NCBI RefSeq assembly: GCF_024168825.1
Contig: NZ_JALJWH010000001.1
Location: 1,054,001-1,118,000, forward strand
DNA: 64,000 bases
Direction of reading: 5' to 3'
Source: Paenarthrobacter sp. A20
GTDB taxonomy: Bacteria; Actinomycetota; Actinomycetes; Actinomycetales; Micrococcaceae
Shown here: in pieces, positions 10,831 to 19,842 of the stretch
How the letters are laid out: each line of letters opens with the position of its first letter
Numbering within the stretch: position 1 is the stretch's first letter
Position numbers and translations under genes: made by a program
Notes under the pieces: generated by a model
Database searches by the model: none
What the model was told of the DNA's origin: nothing
Seen by the model: only the letters and a program-made list of their open reading frames with translations

Positions 10831-10935
10831 CCGCAGTCCACAGGGCATGCCATTCCCCTTTCGCACTGATGCTTCTGTGCGTATGCTTGCCTGATCCATA
10901 AACGATGGATGAATAGCAAACGAAAGGGATGGGTC

Positions 10936-11166
10936 ATGACTGTCCACAGCGATGACAAAGACGGCCAGGGCATGATCGTCAATCCCAAGCCGTCAATCGA
11001 TAACAAAGATGACTGGGACGGCGACGATGCTGATCGGGCGGATCGTCTGCGTTTTGAAGAAGAGCAAGCCATGATCAAGGAGCAGTCCGAGGCCCGGGCT
11101 GCCGCCAAGGCCGCGGCTGATGAGGCCGAAAGAAACACAGCCCAACCCGAAAAGGGCGCTGTCTAA
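10936..11166 (+). CDS. Small charged hypothetical protein
   Basis: 76 aa from ATG 10936, preceded by GAAAGGGATGGG. An in-frame ATG at 10909 would add 9 residues but has a weaker site. The product is very hydrophilic: an acidic DDKDG/DDWDGDDADRADR stretch is followed by an Ala/Glu-rich segment (EEEQAMIKEQSEARAAAKAAADEAERN) that should form a single helix or coiled coil. There is no signal peptide or membrane segment. I do not recognise a family with certainty; small proteins like this are common in Arthrobacter. Its stop overlaps the stop of the convergent lipid kinase gene. Confidence 0.6.
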   Translation: MTVHSDDKDGQGMIVNPKPSIDNKDDWDGDDADRADRLRFEEEQAMIKEQSEARAAAKAAADEAERNTAQPEKGAV

Positions 11167-12224
11167 ACGGTTTTGGCTTTCGGCACGCGCACCAGCAAGG
11201 ATCCTGGTGCCACTTGGACGGTGACTGTTGTCGCTTCGCCCGAGGGGTCGCCGTCGAGCTGTGTCGCCATCGGTTCCTGACTGCGGATGGTGACTTTCCC
11301 GGAACGGTAGAAGCTCATCATCGGCAGGTTCGCGTTGTGCTTGAACAGGACCTTTGTGTACATGGCCAGCCAGCCGAAGGCGCTGCGCGGGCTCATCACC
11401 ACGATGTCCAGCATGCCGTCGTCGATCATGGCCTGCGGGATGAAGTCGATACCGCCGGGGATCAATCCACAGTTGGCAAACAGCACGCTGCGGATTTTGC
11501 GCGCCTGTTCGGGCTGGTCATCCATGGTGATGGTGACCCGTTTTCGGCGGCCAGGCAGGTGGCGGACGCCGGCCTCGGTATAGGCGAGCCAGCCGACGCT
11601 CTTTTTGAGGTTGTCCTTGGTGTCGCCAACAACCTCGGCATCCAAGCCCATGCCGGCGATCACCAGGAAGGTATGTTCTGCGGACTCGCCGGTAATTTCG
11701 TTGTCGATCCCCATGGTGGCGGTATCGATGAAGCGCTGATGGCCGAACAGGGCGGTCTGGATGCAGCCAGCGAGGTCTGTGACGTCCAGGTCCACGTTTC
11801 GTGCCAGCAGGTTTCCGGTGCCCAAAGGGATGAGGCCCATGGCCACGTTCTTGTGCGCCAGCGACTCTGCCACCACGCGCACGGTCCCGTCGCCACCGCA
11901 CGCCAGAACGACGTCGGCTCCGTAGGCCAGCGCCTGGCGCGACTGCCCGTAACCGGGGTCCTCGGGGGTGGTTTCAAAGAATTTGGGGGCGTCCCATCCG
12001 GCGAGGTCACAGGCATCGGTAATGGCCTGACGGGCTACGGCGGCGTTGTTTTTCACGGGGTTAAGGATGACTGCAACGCGTTGGTCCCCGGGGCCGGGCT
12101 TGTGGGCGTCCTCCCGAACCGCGCTCCTGGTGTGCCGGGCTTTCAATCGGCGCACACCCCACCAACTGGAGACGGCAAACGCCACGCCCCCAGCGAGAAT
12201 CACGTACAGGATCCAGTCGCTCAT
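11163..12224 (-). CDS. Diacylglycerol kinase family lipid kinase
   Basis: 353 aa. An N-terminal membrane helix ([21 protein letters not shown]) is followed by a DAGK catalytic domain: VILNPVKN, then the nucleotide-binding [14 protein letters not shown] and [11 protein letters not shown]. The C-terminal beta-sandwich half contains the [20 protein letters not shown] pattern. Members phosphorylate diacylglycerol, sphingoid bases or related lipids at the membrane. In mycobacteria such proteins feed phosphatidylinositol mannoside or phosphatidic acid pools. The exact lipid is not clear. The gene is divergent from serS. Confidence 0.85.
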   Translation of the reverse strand: MSDWILYVILAGGVAFAVSSWWGVRRLKARHTRSAVREDAHKPGPGDQRVAVILNPVKNNAAVARQAITDACDLAGWDAPKFFETTPEDPGYGQSRQALAYGADVVLACGGDGTVRVVAESLAHKNVAMGLIPLGTGNLLARNVDLDVTDLAGCIQTALFGHQRFIDTATMGIDNEITGESAEHTFLVIAGMGLDAEVVGDTKDNLKKSVGWLAYTEAGVRHLPGRRKRVTITMDDQPEQARKIRSVLFANCGLIPGGIDFIPQAMIDDGMLDIVVMSPRSAFGWLAMYTKVLFKHNANLPMMSFYRSGKVTIRSQEPMATQLDGDPSGEATTVTVQVAPGSLLVRVPKAKTV

Positions 12225-12321
12225 GGTGCTCCAACACTATCCTCCTGGGCACTCCTCTCTTTGCCTCGTCCCCGGGACGGCCAGCCTTTGCCCACTACGG
12301 ACCGGTAATCCGCGGCGGATT

Positions 12322-12342
12322 CGATACTCTTGTCTGGTGATC
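12322..12342 (+). promoter_or_regulatory. -10 element for a leaderless serS transcript
   Basis: GATACT at 12322-12327 is a good -10 hexamer, and the serS GTG starts at 12337, 9 nt after it. There is no Shine-Dalgarno in between. Transcription would therefore start at or next to the GTG, a leaderless mRNA, which is frequent in actinobacteria. Confidence 0.5.
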
Positions 12343-13617
12343 GACGTAAAAGACCTCAGCGAAAATCCGGACAAGTTCCGTGCCAGCCAGCGCGCCCGTG
12401 GCGCCGACGAGTCCGTTGTGGACGCGATCATCTCCGCTGACTCCGATCGCCGTGCCGCGCTGATCCGCCATGAAACCCTCCGCGCAGAGCAGAACGCTTT
12501 CGGCAAGAAGGTGGCGCAGGCCAAGGGCGAGGAGAAGCAGGCTCTTTTGGCCGAGGTCAAGGAACTGGCCAACTCGGTCAAGGCCGCCGCCGCTGAAGCC
12601 TCTGTCGCTCAGGCGAAGCAGGAGGAACTGCTCCGCGTCATCCCCAACCTCGTCGTGGACGGTGTCCCGGAGGGCGGCGAGGACGACTTCGTGGTGGTCA
12701 AGACCGTGGGTACCCCCCGCGAATTCAACGATTTTGAGCCGAAAGACCACCTGGAAATCGGTGAACTGATCGGCGCCATCGACATGGAGCGCGGTGCCAA
12801 GGTTTCCGGCTCGCGCTTCTACTTCCTTCGCGGCGTTGGTGCCCGCTTGGAGATGGCACTGCTGCAGATGGCCATGGAGCAGGCCATCGATGCCGGTTTC
12901 GTCCCGATGATTACCCCCACTTTGGTGCGTCCCGAGACCATGCAGGGCACCGGTTTCGACGTAAAGCACGACGCCGAGATCTACCGCCTCGCGGAAGACG
13001 ACCTTTACCTTGTGGGAACCTCGGAGGTGGCCCTCGCCGGCTACCACGCAGATGAGATCCTGGATCTCTCCGCAGGCCCCATCCGATACGCCGGCCAGAG
13101 CTCCTGCTACCGCCGCGAGGCCGGTTCGCACGGCAAGGACACCCGCGGCATCATCCGCGTGCACCAGTTCAACAAGGTGGAGATGTTCATCTACACCACC
13201 GTTGAAGAGGCCGCTGCAGAACACGAGCGACTGCTGGCTTGGGAAGAGGAAATGCTGGCCAAGTGCGAGCTGCCCTACCGCGTGATCGACACCGCAGCAG
13301 GAGACCTCGGCATGTCCGCGGCCCGCAAGTTCGACTGCGAAGCCTGGGTCCCCACGCAGAACGCCTACCGCGAGCTCACCTCGACGTCCAACTGCACCTC
13401 GTTCCAGGCGCGCCGCCTCAACATCCGCGAGCGTGCGGTCAATGAGGAAGGCGTTGCCAAGGGAACCCGCGCTGTTGCAACACTGAATGGCACCCTGGCC
13501 ACCACACGCTGGATCGTTGCCATTCTTGAACACCACCAGAACCCGGACGGCTCCGTCAACGTTCCCAAGGCACTGCAGAAGTACCTTGGCGGACTTGAGG
13601 TTTTGCCGGTTCTCTAG
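12337..13617 (+). CDS. serS: Seryl-tRNA synthetase
   Basis: 426 aa from GTG 12337 ([15 protein letters not shown]). The N-terminal half forms the antiparallel coiled-coil arm that reads the long variable arm of tRNA-Ser (about residues 30-100, rich in K, E and A). The class II catalytic core follows: motif 2 around [22 protein letters not shown] and the motif 3 region with [16 protein letters not shown]. The [10 protein letters not shown] and [13 protein letters not shown] segments are serine-specific. It charges tRNA-Ser, and tRNA-Sec if present, with serine. The frame stays open far upstream, but only this start fits the family length. Its stop overlaps that of the convergent methyltransferase gene. 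Confidence 0.95.
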   Translation: MIDVKDLSENPDKFRASQRARGADESVVDAIISADSDRRAALIRHETLRAEQNAFGKKVAQAKGEEKQALLAEVKELANSVKAAAAEASVAQAKQEELLRVIPNLVVDGVPEGGEDDFVVVKTVGTPREFNDFEPKDHLEIGELIGAIDMERGAKVSGSRFYFLRGVGARLEMALLQMAMEQAIDAGFVPMITPTLVRPETMQGTGFDVKHDAEIYRLAEDDLYLVGTSEVALAGYHADEILDLSAGPIRYAGQSSCYRREAGSHGKDTRGIIRVHQFNKVEMFIYTTVEEAAAEHERLLAWEEEMLAKCELPYRVIDTAAGDLGMSAARKFDCEAWVPTQNAYRELTSTSNCTSFQARRLNIRERAVNEEGVAKGTRAVATLNGTLATTRWIVAILEHHQNPDGSVNVPKALQKYLGGLEVLPVL

Positions 13618-14351
13618 CGGGGCTTGCGGGCAAGCGCGATCAGTTCGCCTTGCCCGCTGCCCACGTCCTCGCCGGCCCAGCCGCCGAGAATGTGGTCCAC
13701 CTCGAAGCCCGCGAGGCCCAGGTCTTGGCGCAGCTGGTCCTCGCTGCGGAACGCCAGGACCGACGACTCTGTTTCATCGATGCTTCCGTCAAGGAGCCGG
13801 TGCTCGGTTAGCGCAACGAGCCCGCCGGGCAGCAGGACACTCTCCATCCACGTTTCCAAGGCGGAGCCATCGGGGAGCGTGTGCGTGCGTCGCGTCGTCG
13901 GCGGATTCCAGCCTTCCCATGCCTTGGCCGCCGGGTCGCGGGTATCGAACACCAAACGCCCGCCGGGTGCCAGCGCGCGGTGAACGTCGGCAAGCGTTCG
14001 CGACCAGTCGCCGTCGTCGTTGATCGCCTGGGCCACGTGCGCCGTCATGATCGCGACGTCAAAGGTCCCTTCAGGGATTTGCGTTGACGTACCTTCGATC
14101 CACGTCACGTGGTCGGCGCCGCGCTTCCCACGAGCGGCCGCAAGGGAGTGGGGGTTTGGGTCGATGCCAACAACGGCATGACCCTCCGCAGCAACCGCAA
14201 GGGTCATCCTGCCCGTGCCGCAGCCCAGATCCAACACCCGGCTGTTCGGCCGCTCATTCACGAACGCCAGGAAGAAGTCGTCATCCGCGGCCCACAAGTT
14301 CTCTACGTCGTAGAGGGCTGACAGCCGGGCGCCGGTCATTCGGGAAGACAT
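13614..14351 (-). CDS. Class I SAM-dependent methyltransferase
   Basis: 245 aa. Motif I is [13 protein letters not shown], followed by the acidic motif II residue in [15 protein letters not shown] and a post-motif segment [17 protein letters not shown]. This is the Methyltransf_25/11 type. The C-terminal half has a beta-sheet-rich stretch ([18 protein letters not shown]) seen in small-molecule methyltransferases. The methyl acceptor is unknown. The gene starts at ATG 14351 and is divergent from helR over a 176-bp gap that contains the RAE. A terminator pointing toward this gene lies between them. Confidence 0.85.
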   Translation of the reverse strand: MSSRMTGARLSALYDVENLWAADDDFFLAFVNERPNSRVLDLGCGTGRMTLAVAAEGHAVVGIDPNPHSLAAARGKRGADHVTWIEGTSTQIPEGTFDVAIMTAHVAQAINDDGDWSRTLADVHRALAPGGRLVFDTRDPAAKAWEGWNPPTTRRTHTLPDGSALETWMESVLLPGGLVALTEHRLLDGSIDETESSVLAFRSEDQLRQDLGLAGFEVDHILGGWAGEDVGSGQGELIALARKPR

Positions 14352-14400
14352 CCGACTACCCTACAGTTCCGGGGTTGTCTTTCGGCGGGCATTTGCGCAC

Positions 14401-14425
14401 AAAAAAAGAAGGGAATGATCCCTTC
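14401..14425 (-). terminator. Intrinsic terminator pointing toward the methyltransferase gene
   Basis: Read on the minus strand, GAAGGGA/TCCCTTC (14408-14414 and 14419-14425, loop of 4) is followed by a run of seven T (14407-14401). This is a textbook intrinsic terminator for leftward transcription. No gene ends here on that strand, so it would stop antisense transcripts coming out of helR or shield the methyltransferase gene. Confidence 0.6.
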
Positions 14426-14449
14426 CATATTCAATTTATAACGCACATG

Positions 14450-14469
14450 GGGGCTTGCGGCAAGGCCCC
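14450..14469. promoter_or_regulatory. Rifamycin-associated element (RAE) upstream of helR
   Basis: GGGGCTTGCGGCAAGGCCCC matches, as I recall it, the conserved inverted repeat described upstream of rifamycin-resistance genes (rph, rox, arr, helR) in actinobacteria. It is set in a slightly longer GGGGG...CCCCCC palindrome (14449-14471). It lies 58 nt before the helR start. A possible -10, TATAAC at 14438-14443, is just upstream. The element predicts induction by rifamycins. Confidence 0.85.
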
Positions 14470-14527
14470 CCTGATGCCGAACAATTGATCCACGAACCCC
14501 ACAACAAACGGAAAAGGGAGTCGTGGA

Positions 14528-16741
14528 ATGCCCGAAATCAGCCCCTTGAAATCCAGTGCATTTGCCCTGCCGGAGCAGCGTGCACGTAAGGCCGATCCGC
14601 AGCTGATAGGCAGCGACGAGCGGCAATTCGAAGCCATCGCCAAGAACCTGTCGGAATCCATTGCGGACTTGTCGGGCCGCCTCGACCTCACGCGAAAGCA
14701 GCCAGGGGGTCGTGGCCAAGCTGCCTTGGACCGTGACCAGGAGATTCATCGGATCACCGCGAGGCTTAGGGCCCTGCGGCGCTTCGGTCTGGACCTTTGC
14801 TTGGGCCGGATGGTGAGCGCGGACAGTCCGGATCCTGTGTACGTTGGCCGGCTGGGACTCAATGACAGCCAAGGGCACAGGCTCCTGATCGACTGGCGCT
14901 CGCCTGCTGCCGAGCCGTTCTTTGGTGCAACCCACGCCAATCCGATGGGCTTGGTGAGCCGGCGCCGGTACCGCTGGACACAGGGCCGGATCAGTGACTA
15001 TTGGGACGAAGTGTTCACCGCTGACGGGCTGCAGGGGAACGCGGCCCTTGATGACCAGTCTGCCTTCATCGCCAGCCTGGGAAGCACCCGCTCACCACGG
15101 ATGCGCGACGTTTTGGGCACCATCCAGGCGGACCAGGACCAGATCATTCGCGCGGGCTCGCGCGGGGCGTTAGTGCTCGACGGCGGTCCAGGTACCGGAA
15201 AGACTGTGGTTGCGTTGCACCGGACGGCTTATCTGCTCTATTCGGATCCCCGACTCAGCCACCGCGGCAGCCATCGAAAGAGTGATGTTCTGTTTGTTGG
15301 CCCCCACCAGCCCTACCTCGCCTACGTTGCCGATGTTCTTCCCAGCCTGGGTGAGGAGGGTGTGCAGACCTGCACGTTACGGGATCTGGTCCCCGAAGGT
15401 GCCACGGCCGCCGTCGAAAGCGATCCGGAGGTGGTTCGCCTCAAGTCGTCCGTGGACATGGTCACGGCGGTGGAGCGCGCGGTGAAGTTCTACGAGGAGC
15501 CGCCGGCCAAGGGTATGGAGGTCGAGACCCCCTACGCCGACGTCTGGCTCAGCGCCGAGGACTGGGCCGAGGCTTTTGATGCCGCAGAACCAGGGACCCC
15601 GCACAATGAAGCGCGTGATGATGTGTGGGAGGCGCTGCTGGAAATCCTCATGGATAAGCTGGCCGGGCACGATCTTCCGGAGAGTTTGCTCCGCAGGGCG
15701 TTCACCCATAACGCTGGGCTGCACACGAATTTCAACCGTGCGTGGCCGCTGCTCGACTACAAAGGGTTGGTGGCCGAGCTGTGGCGGGTGCCGGCGTACC
15801 TGCGCCTGTGCGCACCATGGCTGCAGCCTGATGAAAGAACCACGCTGCAGCGTGAATTCCCCGACGCGTGGACGGTCGAGGACCTGCCACTCCTGGACGC
15901 AGCCCGGCAACGGCTCGGTGACCCTGAAGCCGCGCGGCGAAGGCGAAGCCAGGAGGCAACACTCGCCGCTGAACGGGAGCTCATGGATCGGGTGGTGGAT
16001 GACCTGATTGCAGCGGACGACTCCGAGAACATGGAGATGTACATGCTGCGCGGCGATGACATGCGGGACAAACTGGTGGACCTGGACGCCTTGCCCACCC
16101 CGGATCCGGATGTCCTCGCAGGACCGTTCGCGCACATTGTGGTGGATGAGGCACAGGAACTGACGGACGCGGAGTGGCGCATGTTGCTGCTTCGCTGCCC
16201 GTCACGAAGCTTCACGGTGGTGGGGGACCGTGCCCAGGCCAGGCACGGCTTCACTGAGTCGTGGGAAGAACGCCTGGAACGCGTGGGCCTGGGCAACGTG
16301 GCGTTGGCCAGCCTGAGCATCAACTACCGCACGCCTGAAGAGGTCATGGCGGAAGCGGAGCCGGTCATCAGGGCAGCCCTCCCGGACGCCAACGTTCCCA
16401 CCTCTGTCCGCAGCAGCGGCCTCCCCGTGGTCCATGGAAAAACGCAGGAGCTCAACTCCTTCCTGGAAACCTGGCTCGCCGAAAACCCGGAGGGCACGGC
16501 TTGTGTCATCAGCCGGCGGGACGACGTAGCATCCAAGGCGACATTGAACCGCGTCGGCTGGCTCACCCCTGAATTATGCAAGGGCCTGGAGTTCGACCTC
16601 GTGGTCCTGCTGGACCCGGAGGAATTCGGGGATGGCCACGAAGGCGCCGGCGTAGAGGGCGCCGTCGACCGATATGTCGCCATGACCCGGGCCACCCAGC
16701 AGCTTGTGATTCTCCGGAGCGGCGGGCAAGCATCCAAATGA
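14528..16741 (+). CDS. helR: HelR-type RNA polymerase recycling motor ATPase (HelD/UvrD-like)
   Basis: 737 aa. The N-terminal coiled region (residues about 25-100) would reach into the RNA polymerase secondary channel. The first ATPase half has Walker A GGPGTGKT at about residues 219-226. The second half has the Walker B-like HIVVDEAQELTD near residue 536, the motif III-like VVGDRAQ, SINYRTPEEV and the end motif YVAMTRATQQLVIL. This is the architecture of HelD-family ATPases, which remove RNA polymerase from stalled complexes. The RAE upstream marks it as the HelR branch. HelR in Streptomyces and Mycobacterium abscessus displaces rifamycins from the polymerase and gives tolerance. The ribosome-binding site AAAGGGAG precedes ATG 14528. 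Subtype assignment rests mainly on the RAE. Confidence 0.86.
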   Translation: MPEISPLKSSAFALPEQRARKADPQLIGSDERQFEAIAKNLSESIADLSGRLDLTRKQPGGRGQAALDRDQEIHRITARLRALRRFGLDLCLGRMVSADSPDPVYVGRLGLNDSQGHRLLIDWRSPAAEPFFGATHANPMGLVSRRRYRWTQGRISDYWDEVFTADGLQGNAALDDQSAFIASLGSTRSPRMRDVLGTIQADQDQIIRAGSRGALVLDGGPGTGKTVVALHRTAYLLYSDPRLSHRGSHRKSDVLFVGPHQPYLAYVADVLPSLGEEGVQTCTLRDLVPEGATAAVESDPEVVRLKSSVDMVTAVERAVKFYEEPPAKGMEVETPYADVWLSAEDWAEAFDAAEPGTPHNEARDDVWEALLEILMDKLAGHDLPESLLRRAFTHNAGLHTNFNRAWPLLDYKGLVAELWRVPAYLRLCAPWLQPDERTTLQREFPDAWTVEDLPLLDAARQRLGDPEAARRRRSQEATLAAERELMDRVVDDLIAADDSENMEMYMLRGDDMRDKLVDLDALPTPDPDVLAGPFAHIVVDEAQELTDAEWRMLLLRCPSRSFTVVGDRAQARHGFTESWEERLERVGLGNVALASLSINYRTPEEVMAEAEPVIRAALPDANVPTSVRSSGLPVVHGKTQELNSFLETWLAENPEGTACVISRRDDVASKATLNRVGWLTPELCKGLEFDLVVLLDPEEFGDGHEGAGVEGAVDRYVAMTRATQQLVILRSGGQASK

Positions 16742-16820
16742 CCACTGTTCATCGTCCGTTAATCCCCCGCTGTGGCGCCGGTCCTAGTTCAGTGTCGGAG
16801 GTGTCTGCTCTACTGTAAGC

Positions 16821-17666
16821 ATGACTATTTTGACTGATACTCCAGTTGCTGGCATCGATGACCAGCCAAATAACAACAACAACCTCATGGTCGCCTTGGA
16901 CGTTGACGGCACGCTCGTTGACCACGATGGCCACATGTCACCGGGCGTTCGCTCCGCTGCCCAGGCTGTGGTTGCCAGCGGACACGACGTCATGATCGCT
17001 ACCGGCCGTTCGCTCAATGCGACGCTCCCGATCATCGAGCAGATCGGCCTTGAGCGAGGCTACGCCGTTTGCTGCAATGGCGGCGTGACACTTCGACTGG
17101 ATCCTTCGCTGGACAAGGGTTACGAGATCATCCACAAGGCCACCTTCGATCCCGCGCCAGCTCTGAGGGCCCTGCGCGAGCGGCTGCCCAATGCCAAGTA
17201 CGCGTTGGAGGACGAGGACGGAAACTTCCTCTCCACCGAGCGCTTCCAGGACGCCAGCTTTGGCGTGGAGTCCATCGGCGTCGATTTCCAGACCATGCTG
17301 GATGCTACGGCGGTACGCGTGGTGGTCTTCAGCAGCGAGAACACCTCTGACGAATTCAACGAGGCCATTAAGCACATCGGGCTTTCCGGCGTGACCTACT
17401 CGGTGGGCTGGACGGCATGGCTGGACATTGCCGCTGAGGGAGTCACCAAGGCCAGCGCCCTGGAGGCACTGCGGCGGAAACTGGGTACTGACCAAGCCAA
17501 CACAGTAGCCGTGGGTGATGGGCGCAACGACATTGAGATGCTCACCTGGGCGGGTCGCGGTGTCGCCATGGGTCAGGCTCCGGACGAGGTACTCGCCGTT
17601 GCGGATGAGGTCACTGCGTCAGTGCTCGACGACGGCGCGGCGCAGGTGTTGCGCAGCCTGCTGTAA
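16821..17666 (+). CDS. Cof-like HAD hydrolase
   Basis: 281 aa. HAD motif I is ALDVDGTLVDHDG with both catalytic Asp residues. Motif II is IATGRS, and motif III/IV is VAVGDGRNDIEMLTWAGRGVAMGQAPDEV. The large type-C2B cap between them places it in the Cof/YbiV subfamily, which dephosphorylates sugar phosphates or nucleotides in the cytoplasm. An unusual N-terminal extension of about 25 residues includes a run of five Asn (QPNNNNNLM). The substrate is not evident. It stands between helR and an AraC regulator without clear operon links. Confidence 0.85.
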   Translation: MTILTDTPVAGIDDQPNNNNNLMVALDVDGTLVDHDGHMSPGVRSAAQAVVASGHDVMIATGRSLNATLPIIEQIGLERGYAVCCNGGVTLRLDPSLDKGYEIIHKATFDPAPALRALRERLPNAKYALEDEDGNFLSTERFQDASFGVESIGVDFQTMLDATAVRVVVFSSENTSDEFNEAIKHIGLSGVTYSVGWTAWLDIAAEGVTKASALEALRRKLGTDQANTVAVGDGRNDIEMLTWAGRGVAMGQAPDEVLAVADEVTASVLDDGAAQVLRSLL

Positions 17667-17704
17667 CTGTCGCGGGCCCCGGCGGGATTTGTCGCGGAGC
17701 TACC

Positions 17705-17719
17705 TAGACTGGGGCTGTG
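17705..17719 (+). promoter_or_regulatory. -10 element for leaderless AraC-family gene
   Basis: TAGACT at 17705-17710 is followed after 6 nt by the GTG start at 17717, with no ribosome-binding site. The spacing fits transcription starting at the GTG itself. Confidence 0.45.
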
Positions 17720-18556
17720 TTCTACGAAGAGTGTCCCGCGCCGCCGGGTTTGCAGCCGTTCGTCACCTCCCTTTGGTTTGTCCGCGCCCAGCCTCAGGCC
17801 CGGTACGAGAAAATCCTCCCCGGGCCGGAATCGCACCTGATTCTCAACCTCTCGGAGCCGTACCGTCTGATCAGGCCGTCCGGAAACGCCAGCGAACCCA
17901 CGGCAACGGAAGTTGCCACAGGTTTCTATGCCGGCCTGCAGCGCAGCTACGTCATCAGCGAGAACCCGGATCAGCTCTTCAACGTTGGTGCCCGCCTGAC
18001 TCCCTACGGCCTTGCGGCGTTCACCAGCCAACCGCCGTCGGGGTTTCAGAACCGCGTGGTGGATGCCGAGATCATCTTCCCGGGCTTTACGGAACTGCGC
18101 TCGCATCTTGGGGGAGCCGAGCCCGGGCAAGCATTCGCGGCCCTGGCAGGGTTCTTGCAACAACAGATCAGGCCCGGCTACCGAGCGGACCCGAGAACCG
18201 TGCAGGCTGTCGAAACCCTCGCCAGGGAAGACGTGGAGATCAGCGTCCTTGCGGCAAGGTTGGGGGTCAGCTCCTCCACCTTGGAGCGGGTCATGATGCG
18301 GGACTGCGGGACCACCGCCAAGGCCTACTCGGACGTGTGCAGATTCAACCGGATCGTCAACCAGGCGGCAGCGCTGCCCCAAGGCTCGGTGCCGGGCCGT
18401 GAACTTCTGCACCTGGCCGATTACTACGATCAGCCGCACCTGATCCGGGCCTTTAGGCGCTTCAGCGGCTTTACGCCCACCGAGTACCTTGAGGTGGTGC
18501 GGAGTTACGGCGCTGAATACGCCACTTTTGTTCCGCTGGAGGAAGTCTCCCGATAA
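17717..18556 (+). CDS. AraC family transcriptional regulator
   Basis: 279 aa from GTG 17717. The N-terminal half (to about residue 160) opens FYEECPAPPGLQPFVTSLWF and resembles the DUF6597-type sensor domain found in AraC regulators. The C-terminal third is the AraC/XylS double helix-turn-helix: LAREDVEISVLAARLGVSSSTLERVM, then HLADYYDQPHLIRAFRRFSGFTPTEYLE, where the second helix-turn-helix and the closing F-x-G-x-[ST]-P-x-[ED]-[YF] signature are clear. The signal and target genes are unknown. The downstream DUF1761 gene on the same strand is one candidate target. Confidence 0.86.
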   Translation: MFYEECPAPPGLQPFVTSLWFVRAQPQARYEKILPGPESHLILNLSEPYRLIRPSGNASEPTATEVATGFYAGLQRSYVISENPDQLFNVGARLTPYGLAAFTSQPPSGFQNRVVDAEIIFPGFTELRSHLGGAEPGQAFAALAGFLQQQIRPGYRADPRTVQAVETLAREDVEISVLAARLGVSSSTLERVMMRDCGTTAKAYSDVCRFNRIVNQAAALPQGSVPGRELLHLADYYDQPHLIRAFRRFSGFTPTEYLEVVRSYGAEYATFVPLEEVSR

Positions 18557-18636
18557 CGTGCGGGTTTTATACAAGCCCCCTCACCTTCCCGGGCGTACTG
18601 TGCATTCAGGAACTGCACACCTTGGAGAGGACCCCC

Positions 18637-19032
18637 ATGGAGATTCAGATCAATTGGCTTGCGGTGCTGTTGGCTGCCTTGGCGACATTCGTGGTGGGTG
18701 GGCTCTGGTATTCGTTGCTCTTCGCCAAGCCGTGGCAGAAAGCCGCCGGCGTGAGCGATGAGCAGTTGAAGTCCGGAACTGCGCGGGTTTTTGTGGGTTC
18801 ATTCATCCTCGCCGTGGTGATGGCCGTCTTCCTGGCGGCGTTCATTGGCCGTGGCGGCTTCGCGTTCGGGACCTTTGCAGGGTTGGCTGCCGGTTTGGGA
18901 TGGGTGGCCACGGCGCTTGGCGTGAACTATCTGTTCGAGCGCCGCAGCTTGACGCTGTTTGCCATCAATGGCAGCTACAACGTGGTCACTTTCACGGCCA
19001 TGGGCGCCATCATCGGTGCCATGCAGGGGTAG
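18637..19032 (+). CDS. DUF1761 family membrane protein
   Basis: 131 aa from ATG 18637, with GGAGAGG 7 nt upstream; an in-frame ATG at 18622 lies within that site. Four membrane helices are visible (about residues 5-25, 52-70, 77-97 and 107-128). The N-terminal helix ends in GGLWYSLLFAKPWQKAAGVSDEQL, the DUF1761 signature G-x-L-W-Y-S-x-x-x-F-x-x-x-W. The last helix contains a conserved asparagine in NGSYNVVTFTAMGAII. The molecular function of the family is unknown. It converges on the ANTAR gene with a 4-bp gap. Confidence 0.82.
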   Translation: MEIQINWLAVLLAALATFVVGGLWYSLLFAKPWQKAAGVSDEQLKSGTARVFVGSFILAVVMAVFLAAFIGRGGFAFGTFAGLAAGLGWVATALGVNYLFERRSLTLFAINGSYNVVTFTAMGAIIGAMQG

Positions 19033-19036
19033 CGAC

Positions 19037-19801
19037 CTACTTGAAGACAGTCTGGATCGGCCCTCCGCCGGCCGACTCAACGATGGCCTGCGCCACCACC
19101 CGCAGTTTGACGTTGCGGTTGCTGGAGGCCCTTTTAACAAGCTCGATGGCCTCCACCTGGGTGCACCGGTTCTGGGCGATGATGATGCCTGTGGCTACGT
19201 CGATCACCGTCCTGGACTCCATGGCAGCCCGCAGATTGGCGGCTGTTTGGCTGTGCTGTGCGATCAGGACTGCCAGCTGAAGACCCTTGGACGCCTGCTC
19301 CACGTAGTCGTTGGCGCGCTGCACCGCTGCTTGGTCAAAGGCGTTGGGACGGTCTGAGTACAGATTGAGGCCGGCCATCGAGGCGTTGTCCGGGAGCGGG
19401 AAAGGAACCGCCAACACGGAACGGAGCCCATGGCCTGTGATGGCCTCGTTGTAGTCCGGCCACGTGTTGTCTTTCTCAAAGTCGGGGATGTGGACCTGGG
19501 TGCCTTCGCGGCAAGCATGGAGGCAAGGACCGTCCGGGTAAGCGTACTGGACCTCGTCCAATTGCCGTGCACGTTCGCTGCTGCTCGCCACGGTGCCGGC
19601 TGTGCGGTGGCGCATCAGTGTGATCCCGCAGTAAACCTCTGCGTCAGGGCTGCTGAACATGGTTGCCGAGTGGCGGGCCAGCTCTTCAAGAAACGCTTCG
19701 ACATCCGGAGTGCTGAGCAACAGATCCTGAATATCGGACAGCACCGTAGTCGGCTCTGCGAGCTGTGGGTCTTCCATGGAGATCTCCGATCCGGTGGACA
19801 T
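19037..19801 (-). CDS. GAF and ANTAR domain RNA-binding regulator
   Basis: 254 aa. The N-terminal GAF domain (about residues 20-170) has CGITLMR, DGPCLHACREGTQVHIPD and SVLAVPFPL, as in many actinobacterial GAF-ANTAR proteins. The C-terminal ANTAR domain starts near 190: NLRAAMESRTVIDVATGIIIAQNRCTQVEAIELVKRAS. ANTAR domains bind paired RNA hairpins and prevent termination. GAF binds a small ligand. A motif shared with the divergent region at 21495-21516 lies upstream (19836-19846). It probably controls transcripts elsewhere; no ANTAR target hairpin pair was recognised in the window. Confidence 0.88.
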   Translation of the reverse strand: MSTGSEISMEDPQLAEPTTVLSDIQDLLLSTPDVEAFLEELARHSATMFSSPDAEVYCGITLMRHRTAGTVASSSERARQLDEVQYAYPDGPCLHACREGTQVHIPDFEKDNTWPDYNEAITGHGLRSVLAVPFPLPDNASMAGLNLYSDRPNAFDQAAVQRANDYVEQASKGLQLAVLIAQHSQTAANLRAAMESRTVIDVATGIIIAQNRCTQVEAIELVKRASSNRNVKLRVVAQAIVESAGGGPIQTVFK

Positions 19802-19842
19802 GGCTACCTTGTGAGCCTAACCCGGTTGTATGCCAATAGTAA

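Noticed and set aside
14449..14471. RAE palindrome as a plain terminator
   Set aside because: It matches the rifamycin-associated sequence, stands in front of helR, and no T-run follows on either strand.
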